Below, in pieces: positions 7,640 to 16,461 of a stretch of DNA of 64,000 bases (the stretch's first letter is position 1; every line of letters starts with the position of its first letter). A program made the position numbers and the translations under genes. Source of the DNA: Mucilaginibacter sp. Bleaf8 (GTDB taxonomy: Bacteria; Bacteroidota; Bacteroidia; Sphingobacteriales; Sphingobacteriaceae). The notes below the pieces were generated by a model. The model was not told where the DNA came from. It did no database searches and saw nothing but the letters and a program-made list of their open reading frames with translations. The DNA is taken from contig NZ_JAHBBK010000002.1 in assembly GCF_018390515.1 (NCBI RefSeq), forward strand, positions 787,743-851,742, given 5' to 3'.

Positions 7640-10129
7640 ATGTTAGAGTTTGCTGAATCCCGTTATAGTGCTAACCGCAAAACCCTGTTTGTTGAGGTTA
7701 TATTGCCATTGGCTATAGCCAAAAACTACACTTACCGTGTGCCATTTGAAATGAACGAGGTAGTGGCAGTAGGCAAAAGGGTGGTGGTGCAGTTCGGTAA
7801 AAGCAAGCTGTATACGGCCATTATTCATAGTATCACCGAGCAGGCCCCTGAAAAGTACGAAGCCAAGTACCTAATGGAAGTGCTGGATGATAATGCGGTT
7901 GTTACTGAACAACAACTACAGTTTTGGCACTGGATGGCTGAGTACTATCTGTGTAATACCGGCGATGTAATGAATGCGGCGCTACCCGCAGCTTTCAAGC
8001 TGGCCAGTGAAACCCGCATTATGCTTAATCCGGATGAAGCGGTTGACCGGTCAATACTGCACGATAAGGAGTTTCTGATAGTTGATGCCCTTGACCTGCA
8101 ACCCGTACTTACGGTAAGCGATATTGTAAAGCTGCTGGGGCAGAAAGTGGTGATGCCGGTGCTTAAATCGATGTTTGATAAAAACATTATCTTCATATCT
8201 GAAGAAGTAAGCGAGCGCTACAAGCCCCGAAAACGTACTTATATTAAACTGCATGAATTTTACCAGGATCAGGATAACCTGAGGGCACTTTTTACCCAGC
8301 TGGAGCGCCGTGCGCCTAAGCAGGCCGATGCTGTGCTGGCTTACATAAAACTATCGCGTGAGCAACCGTTGGTATCTAAAAATGATTTGATGGAAGCCAG
8401 CGGCGCCACATCAAGCATTGTTAAATCACTGATAGAAAAACAGATATTAGTTGCAGAAGATAAGAATGTTAGCCGCTTGTTTTATGACTCTTTTGAGTCG
8501 GCCGCCAGCTTTACATTGAACCCTGCACAGCAGCAGGCTTTGGAGCAATTACAGCAACAGTTCAAGGAAAAGGATGTAGCACTTTTGCACGGGGTCACCT
8601 CATCGGGCAAAACGCAGATATACATTCGATTAGTTGAAGAAGCGATACAAGCCGGCAAGCAGGTGCTTTACCTGCTGCCAGAAATAGCCCTAACTACGCA
8701 TGTAATTGAGCGTTTGCGCAAATATTTTGGTAATGATATTGGCGTGTATCATTCCCGCTTCAACGATAATGAGAGGGTAGAGGTATGGCAAAAGGTTTTA
8801 AAGCACGAATATAAGGTAGTGTTAGGCGCACGCTCGTCAGTGTTTTTGCCATTCGACAATCTCGGCCTGGTAATCATTGATGAAGAACACGAAACCTCTT
8901 ACAAGCAATTCGACCCGGCACCGCGCTACAATGCGCGCGACGCAGCTATTTTCTTAGCCAGTCGTTATCATGCCAAGGTGCTGCTGGGCTCGGCCACGCC
9001 ATCTTTTGAGTCTTATTTTAACGCCCGTACAGGCAAGTATGGTTTTGCCGAACTTACCGAACGGTTTGGTGGCGTAAGCTTACCTGAAATTGAAGTAGTG
9101 AGCATCACTGAGGAAACAAAGCGCAAAACCATGCAGTCGCACTTTACCAGCGTATTAATGCGTGATATGGAGCAGGCACTTGCCAATAAGGAGCAGGTTA
9201 TATTGTTTCAAAACCGTAGGGGGTATGCACCGGTACTGATATGCAGGGTGTGTGCGTTCACGCCGCGTTGCATTAACTGTGATGTGAGCCTGACCTACCA
9301 TAAAAGTAGCAGCAATTTGCACTGCCATTATTGTGGTTATAAAGAAGAAACCCTAACTATTTGTCCGGCTTGTGGGTCAACGCATTTGGAATATAAAGGC
9401 TTTGGTACCGAAAAGATTGAAGACGAATTGAGTGTGCTATTGCCCGAAGCCCGCATAGCCCGTATGGATTTGGATACTACACGGGCCAAAAACGCTTACC
9501 AAACTTTATTAAATGATCTGGAAGAAAAGCGTATTGATATTTTAGTGGGTACCCAAATGGTGGCCAAAGGCCTCGACTTTTCGGATGTAACGGTAATTGG
9601 TATCATCAATGCCGATAGCTTGCTCAAATATCCAGACTATCGTGCTAACGAGCGCAGTTTCCAGATGCTGGCCCAGGTAAGCGGCCGTGCAGGGCGCAGG
9701 GGCAAGCAGGGTAAGGTAGTGATACAAACTTACAATCCGCATCACCGCGTGATTGATCAGGTAATCAAAAATGATTATAAAGACTTATACATTACCGAGA
9801 TTGAAGAGCGCAAAAGCTTTAAATACCCGCCTTTTTACCGGATCATTCAAATGGATGTTAAACACAAGGATGCCGAGCAGCTTTATTATCAGGCAGAGCA
9901 TTTGGCTAATGAACTGCGCAGGCACTTTGGCGATAGGGTAATAGGACCGGAATTTCCACTTATAAACCGTATCCGCAATTTCTATATCAAATCTATCATG
10001 CTCAAGTTTGAGCGCGATACCATATCCATAGCCAAGGTTAAAACGGTTATTCGTGAGGTGATTTTACAGTTTCAAACCACGAAGCTTAGTAAGGGCTGCA
10101 TTGTGCAGCCCGATGTTGATCCGTATTGA
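7640..10129 (+). CDS. priA: Primosomal replication restart helicase PriA
   Basis: DEAH-type 3'-5' helicase that reloads the replisome at stalled or repaired forks. It is 829 aa. The N-terminal DNA-binding domain (VEVILPLAI...KRVVVQFG) is followed by a winged helix. Walker A is GVTSSGKT near 318 and Walker B is DEEH near 413. Eight zinc-binding cysteines lie at about 534-580 (CRVC, CINC, CHYC, CPAC), and helicase motifs VGTQMVAKGLDF and QVSGRAGRRGKQG follow. All key parts are intact. It follows the DUF423 gene by 4 bp. Confidence 0.97.
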   Translation: MLEFAESRYSANRKTLFVEVILPLAIAKNYTYRVPFEMNEVVAVGKRVVVQFGKSKLYTAIIHSITEQAPEKYEAKYLMEVLDDNAVVTEQQLQFWHWMAEYYLCNTGDVMNAALPAAFKLASETRIMLNPDEAVDRSILHDKEFLIVDALDLQPVLTVSDIVKLLGQKVVMPVLKSMFDKNIIFISEEVSERYKPRKRTYIKLHEFYQDQDNLRALFTQLERRAPKQADAVLAYIKLSREQPLVSKNDLMEASGATSSIVKSLIEKQILVAEDKNVSRLFYDSFESAASFTLNPAQQQALEQLQQQFKEKDVALLHGVTSSGKTQIYIRLVEEAIQAGKQVLYLLPEIALTTHVIERLRKYFGNDIGVYHSRFNDNERVEVWQKVLKHEYKVVLGARSSVFLPFDNLGLVIIDEEHETSYKQFDPAPRYNARDAAIFLASRYHAKVLLGSATPSFESYFNARTGKYGFAELTERFGGVSLPEIEVVSITEETKRKTMQSHFTSVLMRDMEQALANKEQVILFQNRRGYAPVLICRVCAFTPRCINCDVSLTYHKSSSNLHCHYCGYKEETLTICPACGSTHLEYKGFGTEKIEDELSVLLPEARIARMDLDTTRAKNAYQTLLNDLEEKRIDILVGTQMVAKGLDFSDVTVIGIINADSLLKYPDYRANERSFQMLAQVSGRAGRRGKQGKVVIQTYNPHHRVIDQVIKNDYKDLYITEIEERKSFKYPPFYRIIQMDVKHKDAEQLYYQAEHLANELRRHFGDRVIGPEFPLINRIRNFYIKSIMLKFERDTISIAKVKTVIREVILQFQTTKLSKGCIVQPDVDPY

Positions 10130-10131
10130 TG

Positions 10132-10461
10132 TTATCGGCGAATGTCATACAGGTGAATGTATTTGATAGCGCCTGCACCGCACCTAAACGTTGCATCAGA
10201 TTCTTTATATGTGATTTTAACCTGAATATTGTCTAACTGAAAGTTTTCGGGAAGGTTGTCGGGCGCATACGTAGTATCTCCAATCTTAATTAACCAACCA
10301 CAGCCGTCTAAAGCAGGTGAACCGGTATCTATAATAGTGGCCGTAGTTTCGGCATTGTCATACTTGTGTTTTTCTTCGCAATTATCTTTCTTACAGGAGT
10401 AAGCAACCAATGATAAAACCAATGTAAAGCATAGTAATGGTAATAAGGTTTTGCGTTTCAT
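10132..10461 (-). CDS. Small hypothetical lipoprotein
   Basis: A 109-residue protein with a lipoprotein signal: hydrophobic helix then LSLVAYSC, with the lipobox cysteine near residue 24. The mature part has three more cysteines (one in DNCEEK, one in DGCGWLI, one in FRCGAG), so disulphides are plausible. It resembles short Bacteroidota lipoproteins of unknown role. The ATG at 10461 gives a proper signal peptide; an upstream TTG extension would place ten charged residues before it. It converges on priA with a 2-bp gap. Confidence 0.75.
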   Translation of the reverse strand: MKRKTLLPLLCFTLVLSLVAYSCKKDNCEEKHKYDNAETTATIIDTGSPALDGCGWLIKIGDTTYAPDNLPENFQLDNIQVKITYKESDATFRCGAGAIKYIHLYDIRR

Positions 10462-10654
10462 AATACGTTTTATTTTAGTTTCATTACGCAATTCGAATAA
10501 CCGGTGATACAGAATGTATTGTTAAGAATTCGTTAAATTATCTCAATAGAGGTGTGAGGACTGGTCATAAAATTATATAACCTAACTATCAATATCTTAA
10601 ACCTAATCTTAACAGGTGGATGAATGATACCACTGAAAGAGGTCTTTTTTTGAC

Positions 10655-10662
10655 TAAATTTG
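10655..10662 (+). promoter_or_regulatory. -7 promoter box of pcm
   Basis: TAAATTTG, a TAnnTTTG match, ending 7 nt before the ATG. Transcription would begin within a few bases of the start codon. Confidence 0.55.
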
Positions 10663-10669
10663 TGATCGG

Positions 10670-11326
10670 ATGGCTTACAAGTTTGTTGATAATTACCGCG
10701 AAAAAGGTGCGCGAAAAAGATTGGTTGATTTACTTCAAAAAAAGGGAATTGAAGACGAACATGTACTCCTGGCCATGGGAAAGGTGCCACGTCATTACTT
10801 TTTTGATGAAACGTTCTGGAGCCAGGCATATAAGGATATCGCATTTCCTATAGGCGAAGGTCAAACCATTTCCCAACCGTATACCGTTGCATACCAAACT
10901 CAACTATTACATATACGTAAAGGCGATAAGGTGCTTGAAATTGGTACCGGTTCTGGTTATCAGACCTGTGTGCTGCTGGAACTTGGCGCCGAAGTATACA
11001 CTATTGAAAGGCAGGAAAAACTTTTTGAACGTACCGTTCAGGTTTTACCCTACATGGGTTACAAGCCTAACTTTTACTTAGGCGATGGTTCAAGAGGAAT
11101 AGAAAATCATGCACCGTATGATAAGATCATCGTAACAGCCGGCGCCCCCACCGTACCCGATGTTTTATTACGTCAACTTAAAATTGGCGGCTTATTGGTG
11201 ATACCGGTAGGTAATGAGCAGGAACAGAAAATGGTTACCATCCTTAAAGTAGCGGAAAATGATTATGAGAAAGTTGTGTTGGATACATTCAGATTTGTGC
11301 CGCTGGTAGGCGATAAGGCCTGGTGA
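10670..11326 (+). CDS. pcm: Protein-L-isoaspartate O-methyltransferase
   Basis: SAM-dependent enzyme that methylates isoaspartyl residues so aged proteins can be repaired. It is 218 aa, as usual. The substrate-side motif GQTISQPYTVAYQTQLL (about 63-79) and the SAM-binding loop VLEIGTGSGYQ (about 88-98) are complete, and YDKIIVTAGAP (about 145-155) is motif III. It stands alone, converging on smpB with a shared terminator between them. Confidence 0.96.
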   Translation: MAYKFVDNYREKGARKRLVDLLQKKGIEDEHVLLAMGKVPRHYFFDETFWSQAYKDIAFPIGEGQTISQPYTVAYQTQLLHIRKGDKVLEIGTGSGYQTCVLLELGAEVYTIERQEKLFERTVQVLPYMGYKPNFYLGDGSRGIENHAPYDKIIVTAGAPTVPDVLLRQLKIGGLLVIPVGNEQEQKMVTILKVAENDYEKVVLDTFRFVPLVGDKAW

Positions 11327-11354
11327 CTGCACCGGCGGTCAGCATCGGCAAATA

Positions 11355-11391
11355 CAAAAAAGGCAAGGTTGTAATAACCTTGCCTTTTTTG
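11355..11391. terminator. Bidirectional terminator between pcm and smpB
   Basis: Perfect hairpin with arms AAAAAAGGCAAGGTT and AACCTTGCCTTTTTT, giving a U-tract on both strands. Confidence 0.85.
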
Positions 11392-11414
11392 TTTATTGAA
11401 TTTAGAATGGTGAT

Positions 11415-11864
11415 TTACCGTTTCATTACCCGGCTTAGTTCTATTTTAACATCACGCTCTTTCATGGTTTCGCGCTTGTCGAATGCCTTTTTACCTTGTG
11501 CTAAACCAATCTTTAACTTTGCAAATCCACGCTCACTGATAAACATAGCTAGCGGAACTATCGTAAATCCTTTTTCTTCGCCGCGGGTTTTCAGCTTTTT
11601 CAGTTCTTTTTTATTTAGCAGTAAAACGCGGTCGCGCTTGGCTTCATGGTTATAAAAGGAGCCATGCGAATATTCGGAAATATGCAGGTTACGAACATAT
11701 AACTGCTCGCTTATAAATGTGCAAAAAGCATCGTTCAGGTTGGCTTTACCTTCACGTATTGATTTTATTTCGGTGCCTAAAAGTTTTATACCGGCTGTGT
11801 ATTCATCCAGTATATGGTACTCAAAGTAGGCCTTTTTATTTTTAATGTATAATAGATCGTTCAT
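11415..11864 (-). CDS. smpB: SsrA-binding protein SmpB
   Basis: Binds tmRNA and delivers it to stalled ribosomes for trans-translation. It is 149 aa. It starts NDLLYIKNKKAYFEYHI, contains LLGTEIKSIREGKANL (about 28-43), and has the basic C-terminal tail (GKKAFDKRETMKERD) needed in the decoding centre. I use the ATG at 11864; a TTG five codons earlier is in frame. A TAnnTTTG box lies 12 nt upstream. The tmRNA gene is not in this window. Confidence 0.96.
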   Translation of the reverse strand: MNDLLYIKNKKAYFEYHILDEYTAGIKLLGTEIKSIREGKANLNDAFCTFISEQLYVRNLHISEYSHGSFYNHEAKRDRVLLLNKKELKKLKTRGEEKGFTIVPLAMFISERGFAKLKIGLAQGKKAFDKRETMKERDVKIELSRVMKR

Positions 11865-11876
11865 CGTTTGAGCGTG

Positions 11877-11884
11877 CAAAAGTA
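11877..11884 (-). promoter_or_regulatory. -7 promoter box of smpB
   Basis: Reads TACTTTTG on the minus strand, matching TAnnTTTG, 12 nt before the ATG at 11864. It supports that start over the upstream TTG, which lies inside the box. Confidence 0.5.
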
Positions 11885-11890
11885 GGTAAA

Positions 11891-13777
11891 TTATTTATTC
11901 TGTGGCTTTACTACCAGTACAGGTACATTTACCAGGTGCCTTACCGTATCAACTGTAGTGCCATAAATCAAATCTTTGAGCGCTTTGTGGCCATGCGAGC
12001 CCATTACCAGAAACTCGATTTTTCCTTCTTTAACTGTTTTGGCAATAGCTTGTGCGCGGTGACCATAGCCAATATGCGCCTGTGAGGTGTACCCAAGATT
12101 GTTCAGCGCGGTTACATACTGTTGCAGGTTGCTTTGGTCGCTTTGCGTTTCATAATCATTAACCTGTGTGCCGTGGTAGCGTGCTCCGGCTGTTTCAACC
12201 ACATGTATCAGTGTATAATTGGCATCCTTACCGCCCTGCATCAGAGCATGACTGATGGTGTCCTGATCGTTATCTGAAAAATCGATGGTTATGCCTATGT
12301 GCTTATACTGTATGGTTTTTAAATCCTGAATGGCTTTTGCTATGCCATGCGGTATGGCGGCAGGCTTATGGTCGGAGTGGTGGATAAATGGTTTAACAAG
12401 GATATACAGCATAAGTGCCGCTATAGCGATGGCAATTGGTATAACTACATAGTGAATTATCGGTGCAGTAGTTGGGTTAGCATTAGCCCAGTTGCCAATC
12501 TCTTCAACCACTAATTTACCATTCAGTGCAACTATAAGTACGGTAAATATCCATGCCATTACTTTCATCCACATTGGGATGGCAAATTTGCCCATCAGCT
12601 TCTTATCCGAAGTAAAATGAATAAGCGGTATAACGGCAAAACCCAACTGCAAACTCAGTACTACCTGGCTTAACACCAGCAAGCGGCTCAATCCCTCGCT
12701 GCCGGCGTATAATACAGTTAAAAATGCTGGTACAATAGCCAGAAGGCGCGTAATCAGCCGTCTGAGCCAGGGGGCTATACGCAAGTTGAGGTGGCCCTCC
12801 ATTACTATTTGCCCTGCCAGTGTGCCGGTGATGGTTGAACTTTGGCCGGAGGCAATTAATGCTATGGCAAACAGTGCCGGAGCCATCGATCCAAAAATAT
12901 TGTTAAGCAATTTATGTGCATCCTCAATCTCGGCAACTTCATGGTAGCCGTTTTTAAAAAAAGCGCTTGCGGCTAATATCAAAATAGCGGCATTCACAAA
13001 AAAAGCTAAGTTTAAAGCAACCGTCGTATCAATAAAATTGAACTTTATAGCGTTACGAATACCTTCATCGCTACGGTCAATTTTGCGGGTTTGCACTAAA
13101 GATGAATGGAGATATAAGTTGTGCGGCATTACCGTTGCGCCAATGATGCCAATTGCAATGTACAGCGAGCTGTGATTTAATGCCGATGGCACGAAGCCTT
13201 TCATAATTTCCGGCACATCGGGTTTAACAATCACCATTTGTATCAAAAAGGAAAGCCCTACAATAAATATAAGCGATACAATAAATCCTTCCAGTTTGCG
13301 CATTCCTTTGTTAAGCAGAAATAAGAGAAGTAAAGTATCAAGCAAGGTGATAGATACACCCCATATCAGCGGAAGCTTAAATAACAATTGCAAGCCGATG
13401 GCCATACCAATCACCTCCGCTAAATCACAGGCTATAATGGCAATTTGGGCCAGGATGTATAAGCAAAAGTTTATGAAGCGCGGGTAAGCGTTTTTTGATG
13501 CCTGAGCAATGTCGAGTCCGCGTACGATACCTAAGCGCGCACTGAGGGACTGTAACAGCAAGGCTATCAAATTTGAAAGCAGCAGCACCCAAATAAGCCG
13601 GTAACCAAACTGGCTGCCAGCCTGCAGGTCGGTTGCCCAGTTGCCCGGATCCATATAGCCAACGCTAATCAGATACGCCGGCCCGATAAAAGCCCATATT
13701 TTGCGCCAGCCCGTTTTGCTTTCCGTTTGTACGGAGCCATGTGCGTTGCCCAGCGATTCGCCGTTACTGAAATTCAT
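11891..13777 (-). CDS. mntH: Nramp divalent metal transporter MntH fused to a universal stress domain
   Basis: Proton-coupled Mn2+/Fe2+ importer of the inner membrane with an extra cytosolic domain, 628 aa in total. The Nramp part (about 25-465) has the metal-binding motifs DPGN (43-46) in TM1 and MPHN (217-220) in TM6. Residues about 488-625 form a UspA-type domain: YKHIGITIDFS at its start, VMGSHGH at 591-597 and VPVLVV at the end, an ATP-binding Usp layout. Plain MntH proteins end near 410-450 aa. Its ATG overlaps the mntR stop (ATGA), so the two genes are coupled and mntR is upstream. Confidence 0.92.
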   Translation of the reverse strand: MNFSNGESLGNAHGSVQTESKTGWRKIWAFIGPAYLISVGYMDPGNWATDLQAGSQFGYRLIWVLLLSNLIALLLQSLSARLGIVRGLDIAQASKNAYPRFINFCLYILAQIAIIACDLAEVIGMAIGLQLLFKLPLIWGVSITLLDTLLLLFLLNKGMRKLEGFIVSLIFIVGLSFLIQMVIVKPDVPEIMKGFVPSALNHSSLYIAIGIIGATVMPHNLYLHSSLVQTRKIDRSDEGIRNAIKFNFIDTTVALNLAFFVNAAILILAASAFFKNGYHEVAEIEDAHKLLNNIFGSMAPALFAIALIASGQSSTITGTLAGQIVMEGHLNLRIAPWLRRLITRLLAIVPAFLTVLYAGSEGLSRLLVLSQVVLSLQLGFAVIPLIHFTSDKKLMGKFAIPMWMKVMAWIFTVLIVALNGKLVVEEIGNWANANPTTAPIIHYVVIPIAIAIAALMLYILVKPFIHHSDHKPAAIPHGIAKAIQDLKTIQYKHIGITIDFSDNDQDTISHALMQGGKDANYTLIHVVETAGARYHGTQVNDYETQSDQSNLQQYVTALNNLGYTSQAHIGYGHRAQAIAKTVKEGKIEFLVMGSHGHKALKDLIYGTTVDTVRHLVNVPVLVVKPQNK

Positions 13778-14424
13778 AGTGCGATTAATAAGTTTTTTGC
13801 CACTTCGCGGCTGATGTTTAATACTTTATTATCTGTAGTTACCTCCAGGCAAAGGTCATAGTCGGTTATCTCCGTAACCTTTATTTCTTTACCTATGGTA
13901 AGCTGTATTTTTTCAAGATACTGTAAAAATGAAGCGGAGTGATCACTCACCGCTGCTATGACACCCGTTTGGTGTTGTGTTAATGCCAAAGCCGGTTGAA
14001 GTAGCTGCGCTTTAATTTCGCCATTGCTGTTGGGTATTGGATCACCATGCGGATCAAATTGAGGATAGTCCATAAATTGTTCCAGCCGGTTTATTAATTC
14101 TACCGATGATATATGCTCAAGTTCCTCAGCCATATCATGCACCTCATCCCATTTAAACTTTAGCTTATCAACCAGAAAGTGCTCCCATAAACGGTGCTTG
14201 CGTATAATGCCCAAAGCTACTTTCTGACCGGCAGGCGTAAGGCTTACACCCTGGTAACGTGCATAGTTGATCAGCTTTTTCTCCGCCAGCTTTTTCAGCA
14301 TATCAGTCACCGAAGCAGCCCGGGTTTTCAGGGATGCAGCAATATCATTTGTGCTGGCCTGCTCATTTTGCTCCAGCAGGTGATATATGCTTTTTAGGTA
14401 GTTCTCTTCGGTATAAGTATGCAT
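13774..14424 (-). CDS. mntR: DtxR/MntR-family metal-dependent repressor
   Basis: Mn- or Fe-responsive repressor, 216 aa. An N-terminal winged helix (about 5-60: TEENYLKSIYHLLEQ and ASVTDMLKKLAEKKLI) is followed by the metal-binding dimer domain (HRLWEHFLVDKL, EELEHISS). The C-terminal part is a FeoA-like SH3 domain. It is the first gene of an operon with mntH, overlapping it by 4 bp, so it most likely controls Mn import and itself. A palindrome directly behind its -7 box is the expected operator. Manganese rather than iron specificity is inferred from the partner gene. Confidence 0.93.
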   Translation of the reverse strand: MHTYTEENYLKSIYHLLEQNEQASTNDIAASLKTRAASVTDMLKKLAEKKLINYARYQGVSLTPAGQKVALGIIRKHRLWEHFLVDKLKFKWDEVHDMAEELEHISSVELINRLEQFMDYPQFDPHGDPIPNSNGEIKAQLLQPALALTQHQTGVIAAVSDHSASFLQYLEKIQLTIGKEIKVTEITDYDLCLEVTTDNKVLNISREVAKNLLIAL

Positions 14425-14429
14425 TTTAC

Positions 14430-14437
14430 CAAACCTA
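14430..14437 (-). promoter_or_regulatory. -7 promoter box of mntR-mntH
   Basis: Reads TAGGTTTG on the minus strand, a TAnnTTTG match, only 5 nt before the mntR ATG. Confidence 0.55.
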
Positions 14438-14487
14438 ATAAAATTTTTAGACTAATCTAAAATTTACAAACTCATAGAATTAGGTTT
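14431..14487. repeat. Outer inverted repeat around the mntR operator
   Basis: AAACCTAAT at 14431-14439 and ATTAGGTTT at 14479-14487 are a perfect 9-bp inverted pair. They flank the inner palindrome almost symmetrically. The left arm overlaps the mntR -7 box. They may be a second pair of regulator half-sites. Confidence 0.45.
14445..14462. promoter_or_regulatory. Putative MntR operator
   Basis: Inverted repeat TTTTAGA-CTAA-TCTAAAA. It has the size and half-site character (TTTAG/CTAAA) known for DtxR/MntR boxes. It lies just upstream of the mntR -7 element, where bound repressor would block polymerase. Confidence 0.65.
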
Positions 14488-14533
14488 TGTTTACCTTATT
14501 CAATCAAAAATTTTATTTTGTAAATGCGGCTAC

Positions 14534-14541
14534 TATATTTG
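14534..14541 (+). promoter_or_regulatory. -7 promoter box of the Lrp-family gene
   Basis: TATATTTG, matching TAnnTTTG, ends 4 nt before the ATG, so the mRNA is probably leaderless. Confidence 0.55.
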
Positions 14542-14545
14542 CGCT

Positions 14546-15016
14546 ATGGCCGCTGATTTAGATAAGATCGATTTACAGATACTCAAAATTTTACAGGAAA
14601 ACGGAAGGATTACCAATCTGCAACTGTCTACAGAAATTGGTTTATCGCCAGCACCAACGTTAGAACGTGTACGTAAGCTGGAAAATGCGGAGTATATTAA
14701 AAGCTACCATGCCGTTGTAGACGAAGAGAAGCTGGGCTTAGGAATTAAAACGTTTATACAGGTATCGCTCGATTTTCATAAAAGCAACACCGTTGACGTT
14801 TTTCTGGAGGCTATCAAACAGATAAAAGAAGTAACGGAATGTCATCACGTAACCGGTCAGTGCGATTTTTTGCTGAAGGTTTATGTGCGCAACATTAAGT
14901 TATATGAGCAGCTGATTATGGAAAAAATCAGCCGCATACCGGTGGTTAAAACTTTCCAGACCATGATGATCATGTCTACCAGTAAACACGAAGCGACTTT
15001 GCCGCTGGAATATTAA
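14546..15016 (+). CDS. Lrp/AsnC-family transcriptional regulator
   Basis: Small DNA-binding regulator (156 aa) of the feast/famine family, usually responding to amino acids. The N-terminal HTH is clear (DKIDLQILKILQENGRITN, then LSPAPTLERVRKLE). The RAM effector-binding domain follows (about 70-145: VTECHHVTGQCDFLLKV). It is divergent from mntR across a 121-bp region with shared inverted repeats. The target is unknown; no amino-acid operon is adjacent. Confidence 0.92.
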   Translation: MAADLDKIDLQILKILQENGRITNLQLSTEIGLSPAPTLERVRKLENAEYIKSYHAVVDEEKLGLGIKTFIQVSLDFHKSNTVDVFLEAIKQIKEVTECHHVTGQCDFLLKVYVRNIKLYEQLIMEKISRIPVVKTFQTMMIMSTSKHEATLPLEY

Positions 15017-15100
15017 TTTATAGCATAAGGCTAAGAGCCATGAAACAAGAGCGTGGCATTGTCTGATTACGTCTTAGCTGTTGTTTCCTGGCTCTTTCGC

Positions 15101-15778
15101 TTACCGTATTTGCCAGTCAATCGGGTCTTTGCCTTCTTGTTGCAAAATAGCATTAGTCTTCGAGAAATGGTGGCAGCCAAAAAAGCCACTGTCGGCCGAG
15201 TAGGGCGAGGGGTGTGCCGCTGTCAGGATGTGATGCTTTTGCTTATCTATCAGTTCTGCTTTGGCTTGTGCAAACTTGCCCCACAACAAAAATACAACAC
15301 CTTCCTTTTGCTCAGATATCGTGCGGATAACGGTATCGGTAAAAATTTCCCAGCCTTTTTTCTGGTGCGAGCCCGGTTTGCCTGCGCGCACGGTGAGCGT
15401 AGCATTGAGTAGCAGTATCCCCTGGTCGGCCCATTCGGTCAAATCGCCATGGCCGGGTATAGTAAAGCCGGGAATATCAGATTGCAACTCCTTATAAATG
15501 TTTTTGAGTGATGGTGGTACAGTAATGCCTTTTTGCACGGCGAACGATAAGCCGAAAGCTTGGTTAGCGCCGTGGTAAGGGTCTTGCCCCAGGATAACCA
15601 CTTTTAATTTATCAAAAGGCGTGTGCTTAAAAGCATTGAAAATGTTGCTGCTTTTTGGGTATACGGTTTCGCCGGCGTCTTTTTCAGATTTTAAAAATGC
15701 TTTAAGTTTAAGCATGTAATCTTTCTCAAACTCGTTATGCAAAACTTGCAGCCAGGAGGGTTCTAAATCGATAGCCAT
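15101..15778 (-). CDS. ung: Uracil-DNA glycosylase
   Basis: Removes uracil from DNA as the first step of base excision repair. It is 225 aa, the family I length. The catalytic water-activating motif GQDPYHG lies at about 64-70, LLLNATLTV at about 121-129, and the leucine-intercalation loop motif HPSPYSA at about 190-196. All are intact. It is a single gene, convergent with the Lrp gene and divergent from the TPR-like gene. Confidence 0.97.
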   Translation of the reverse strand: MAIDLEPSWLQVLHNEFEKDYMLKLKAFLKSEKDAGETVYPKSSNIFNAFKHTPFDKLKVVILGQDPYHGANQAFGLSFAVQKGITVPPSLKNIYKELQSDIPGFTIPGHGDLTEWADQGILLLNATLTVRAGKPGSHQKKGWEIFTDTVIRTISEQKEGVVFLLWGKFAQAKAELIDKQKHHILTAAHPSPYSADSGFFGCHHFSKTNAILQQEGKDPIDWQIR

Positions 15779-15851
15779 AAATATTTGTGCAGGTAATTGA
15801 TTAAACGTATAAATAAACGGATATTTGCACTTTATTACAAAAGTACAAACG

Positions 15852-16397
15852 ATGTCAAATATTGTTCGGTTAATTATAGCCTGTGTAATTTTAGGTGCGG
15901 GCGTTACATTAGCAGGTTTTGGTTTTTGGGGCTGGGGAATTTTAGTATTCCTGATAGGCGGCTTAGTGTTGCTTACTTATTTCTTTAACGAGAACATGCT
16001 GGTGGCCCAGTACTACCTGCGCAAAGAAAATACAGACGAGTCGGAAAAATGGCTTGCCAAAATTACCGATTACGAAAAGCAGTTGTATAAAGGTCAGCAC
16101 GGCTATTATAACCTGTTATTAGGCTTAATTGAATCGCGCAAAACACCTTTAAAATCCGAAAAGTATTTTAAGAAGGCATTATCATTAGGCATGTCCATGT
16201 CACACAACACCGCCCTGGCTAAATTAAGCCTGGCTGGTATTGCCATGGCTAAGCGTAACAAGCTTGAAGCGCAACGATATTTACAGGAGGCAGCTAAGGA
16301 TGATAAGAACAAACTGCTGGCCGAACAGATTAAGATGATGAAAGGGCAGATGTCGCAAATGGATAAGCAAGTGCAACGCGGTTTCCGTAACTATTAA
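15852..16397 (+). CDS. Small membrane protein with a TPR-like cytosolic part
   Basis: Not recognised as a named family. The 181 residues begin with two transmembrane helices (about 5-25 and 27-47). A helical remainder follows in which KYFKKALSLGM and AQRYLQEAAKDD look like tetratricopeptide helices. A glutamine- and methionine-rich tail (QIKMMKGQMSQMDKQ) ends it. It could be a membrane-bound scaffold. I use the ATG at 15852; an in-frame TTG lies nine codons upstream. A strong terminator follows. Confidence 0.7.
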   Translation: MSNIVRLIIACVILGAGVTLAGFGFWGWGILVFLIGGLVLLTYFFNENMLVAQYYLRKENTDESEKWLAKITDYEKQLYKGQHGYYNLLLGLIESRKTPLKSEKYFKKALSLGMSMSHNTALAKLSLAGIAMAKRNKLEAQRYLQEAAKDDKNKLLAEQIKMMKGQMSQMDKQVQRGFRNY

Positions 16398-16412
16398 TCA
16401 TTTAATATATAT

Positions 16413-16455
16413 AACAATAAAGGGGCTTAAGTTTTACTTAAGCCCCTTTATTGTT
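16413..16455. terminator. Bidirectional terminator
   Basis: A 19-bp perfect inverted repeat around the core AAAGGGGCTTAAG / CTTAAGCCCCTTT with a 5-nt loop. It serves the TPR-like gene and the convergent CDP-alcohol transferase gene. Confidence 0.85.
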
Positions 16456-16461
16456 TCCTTC

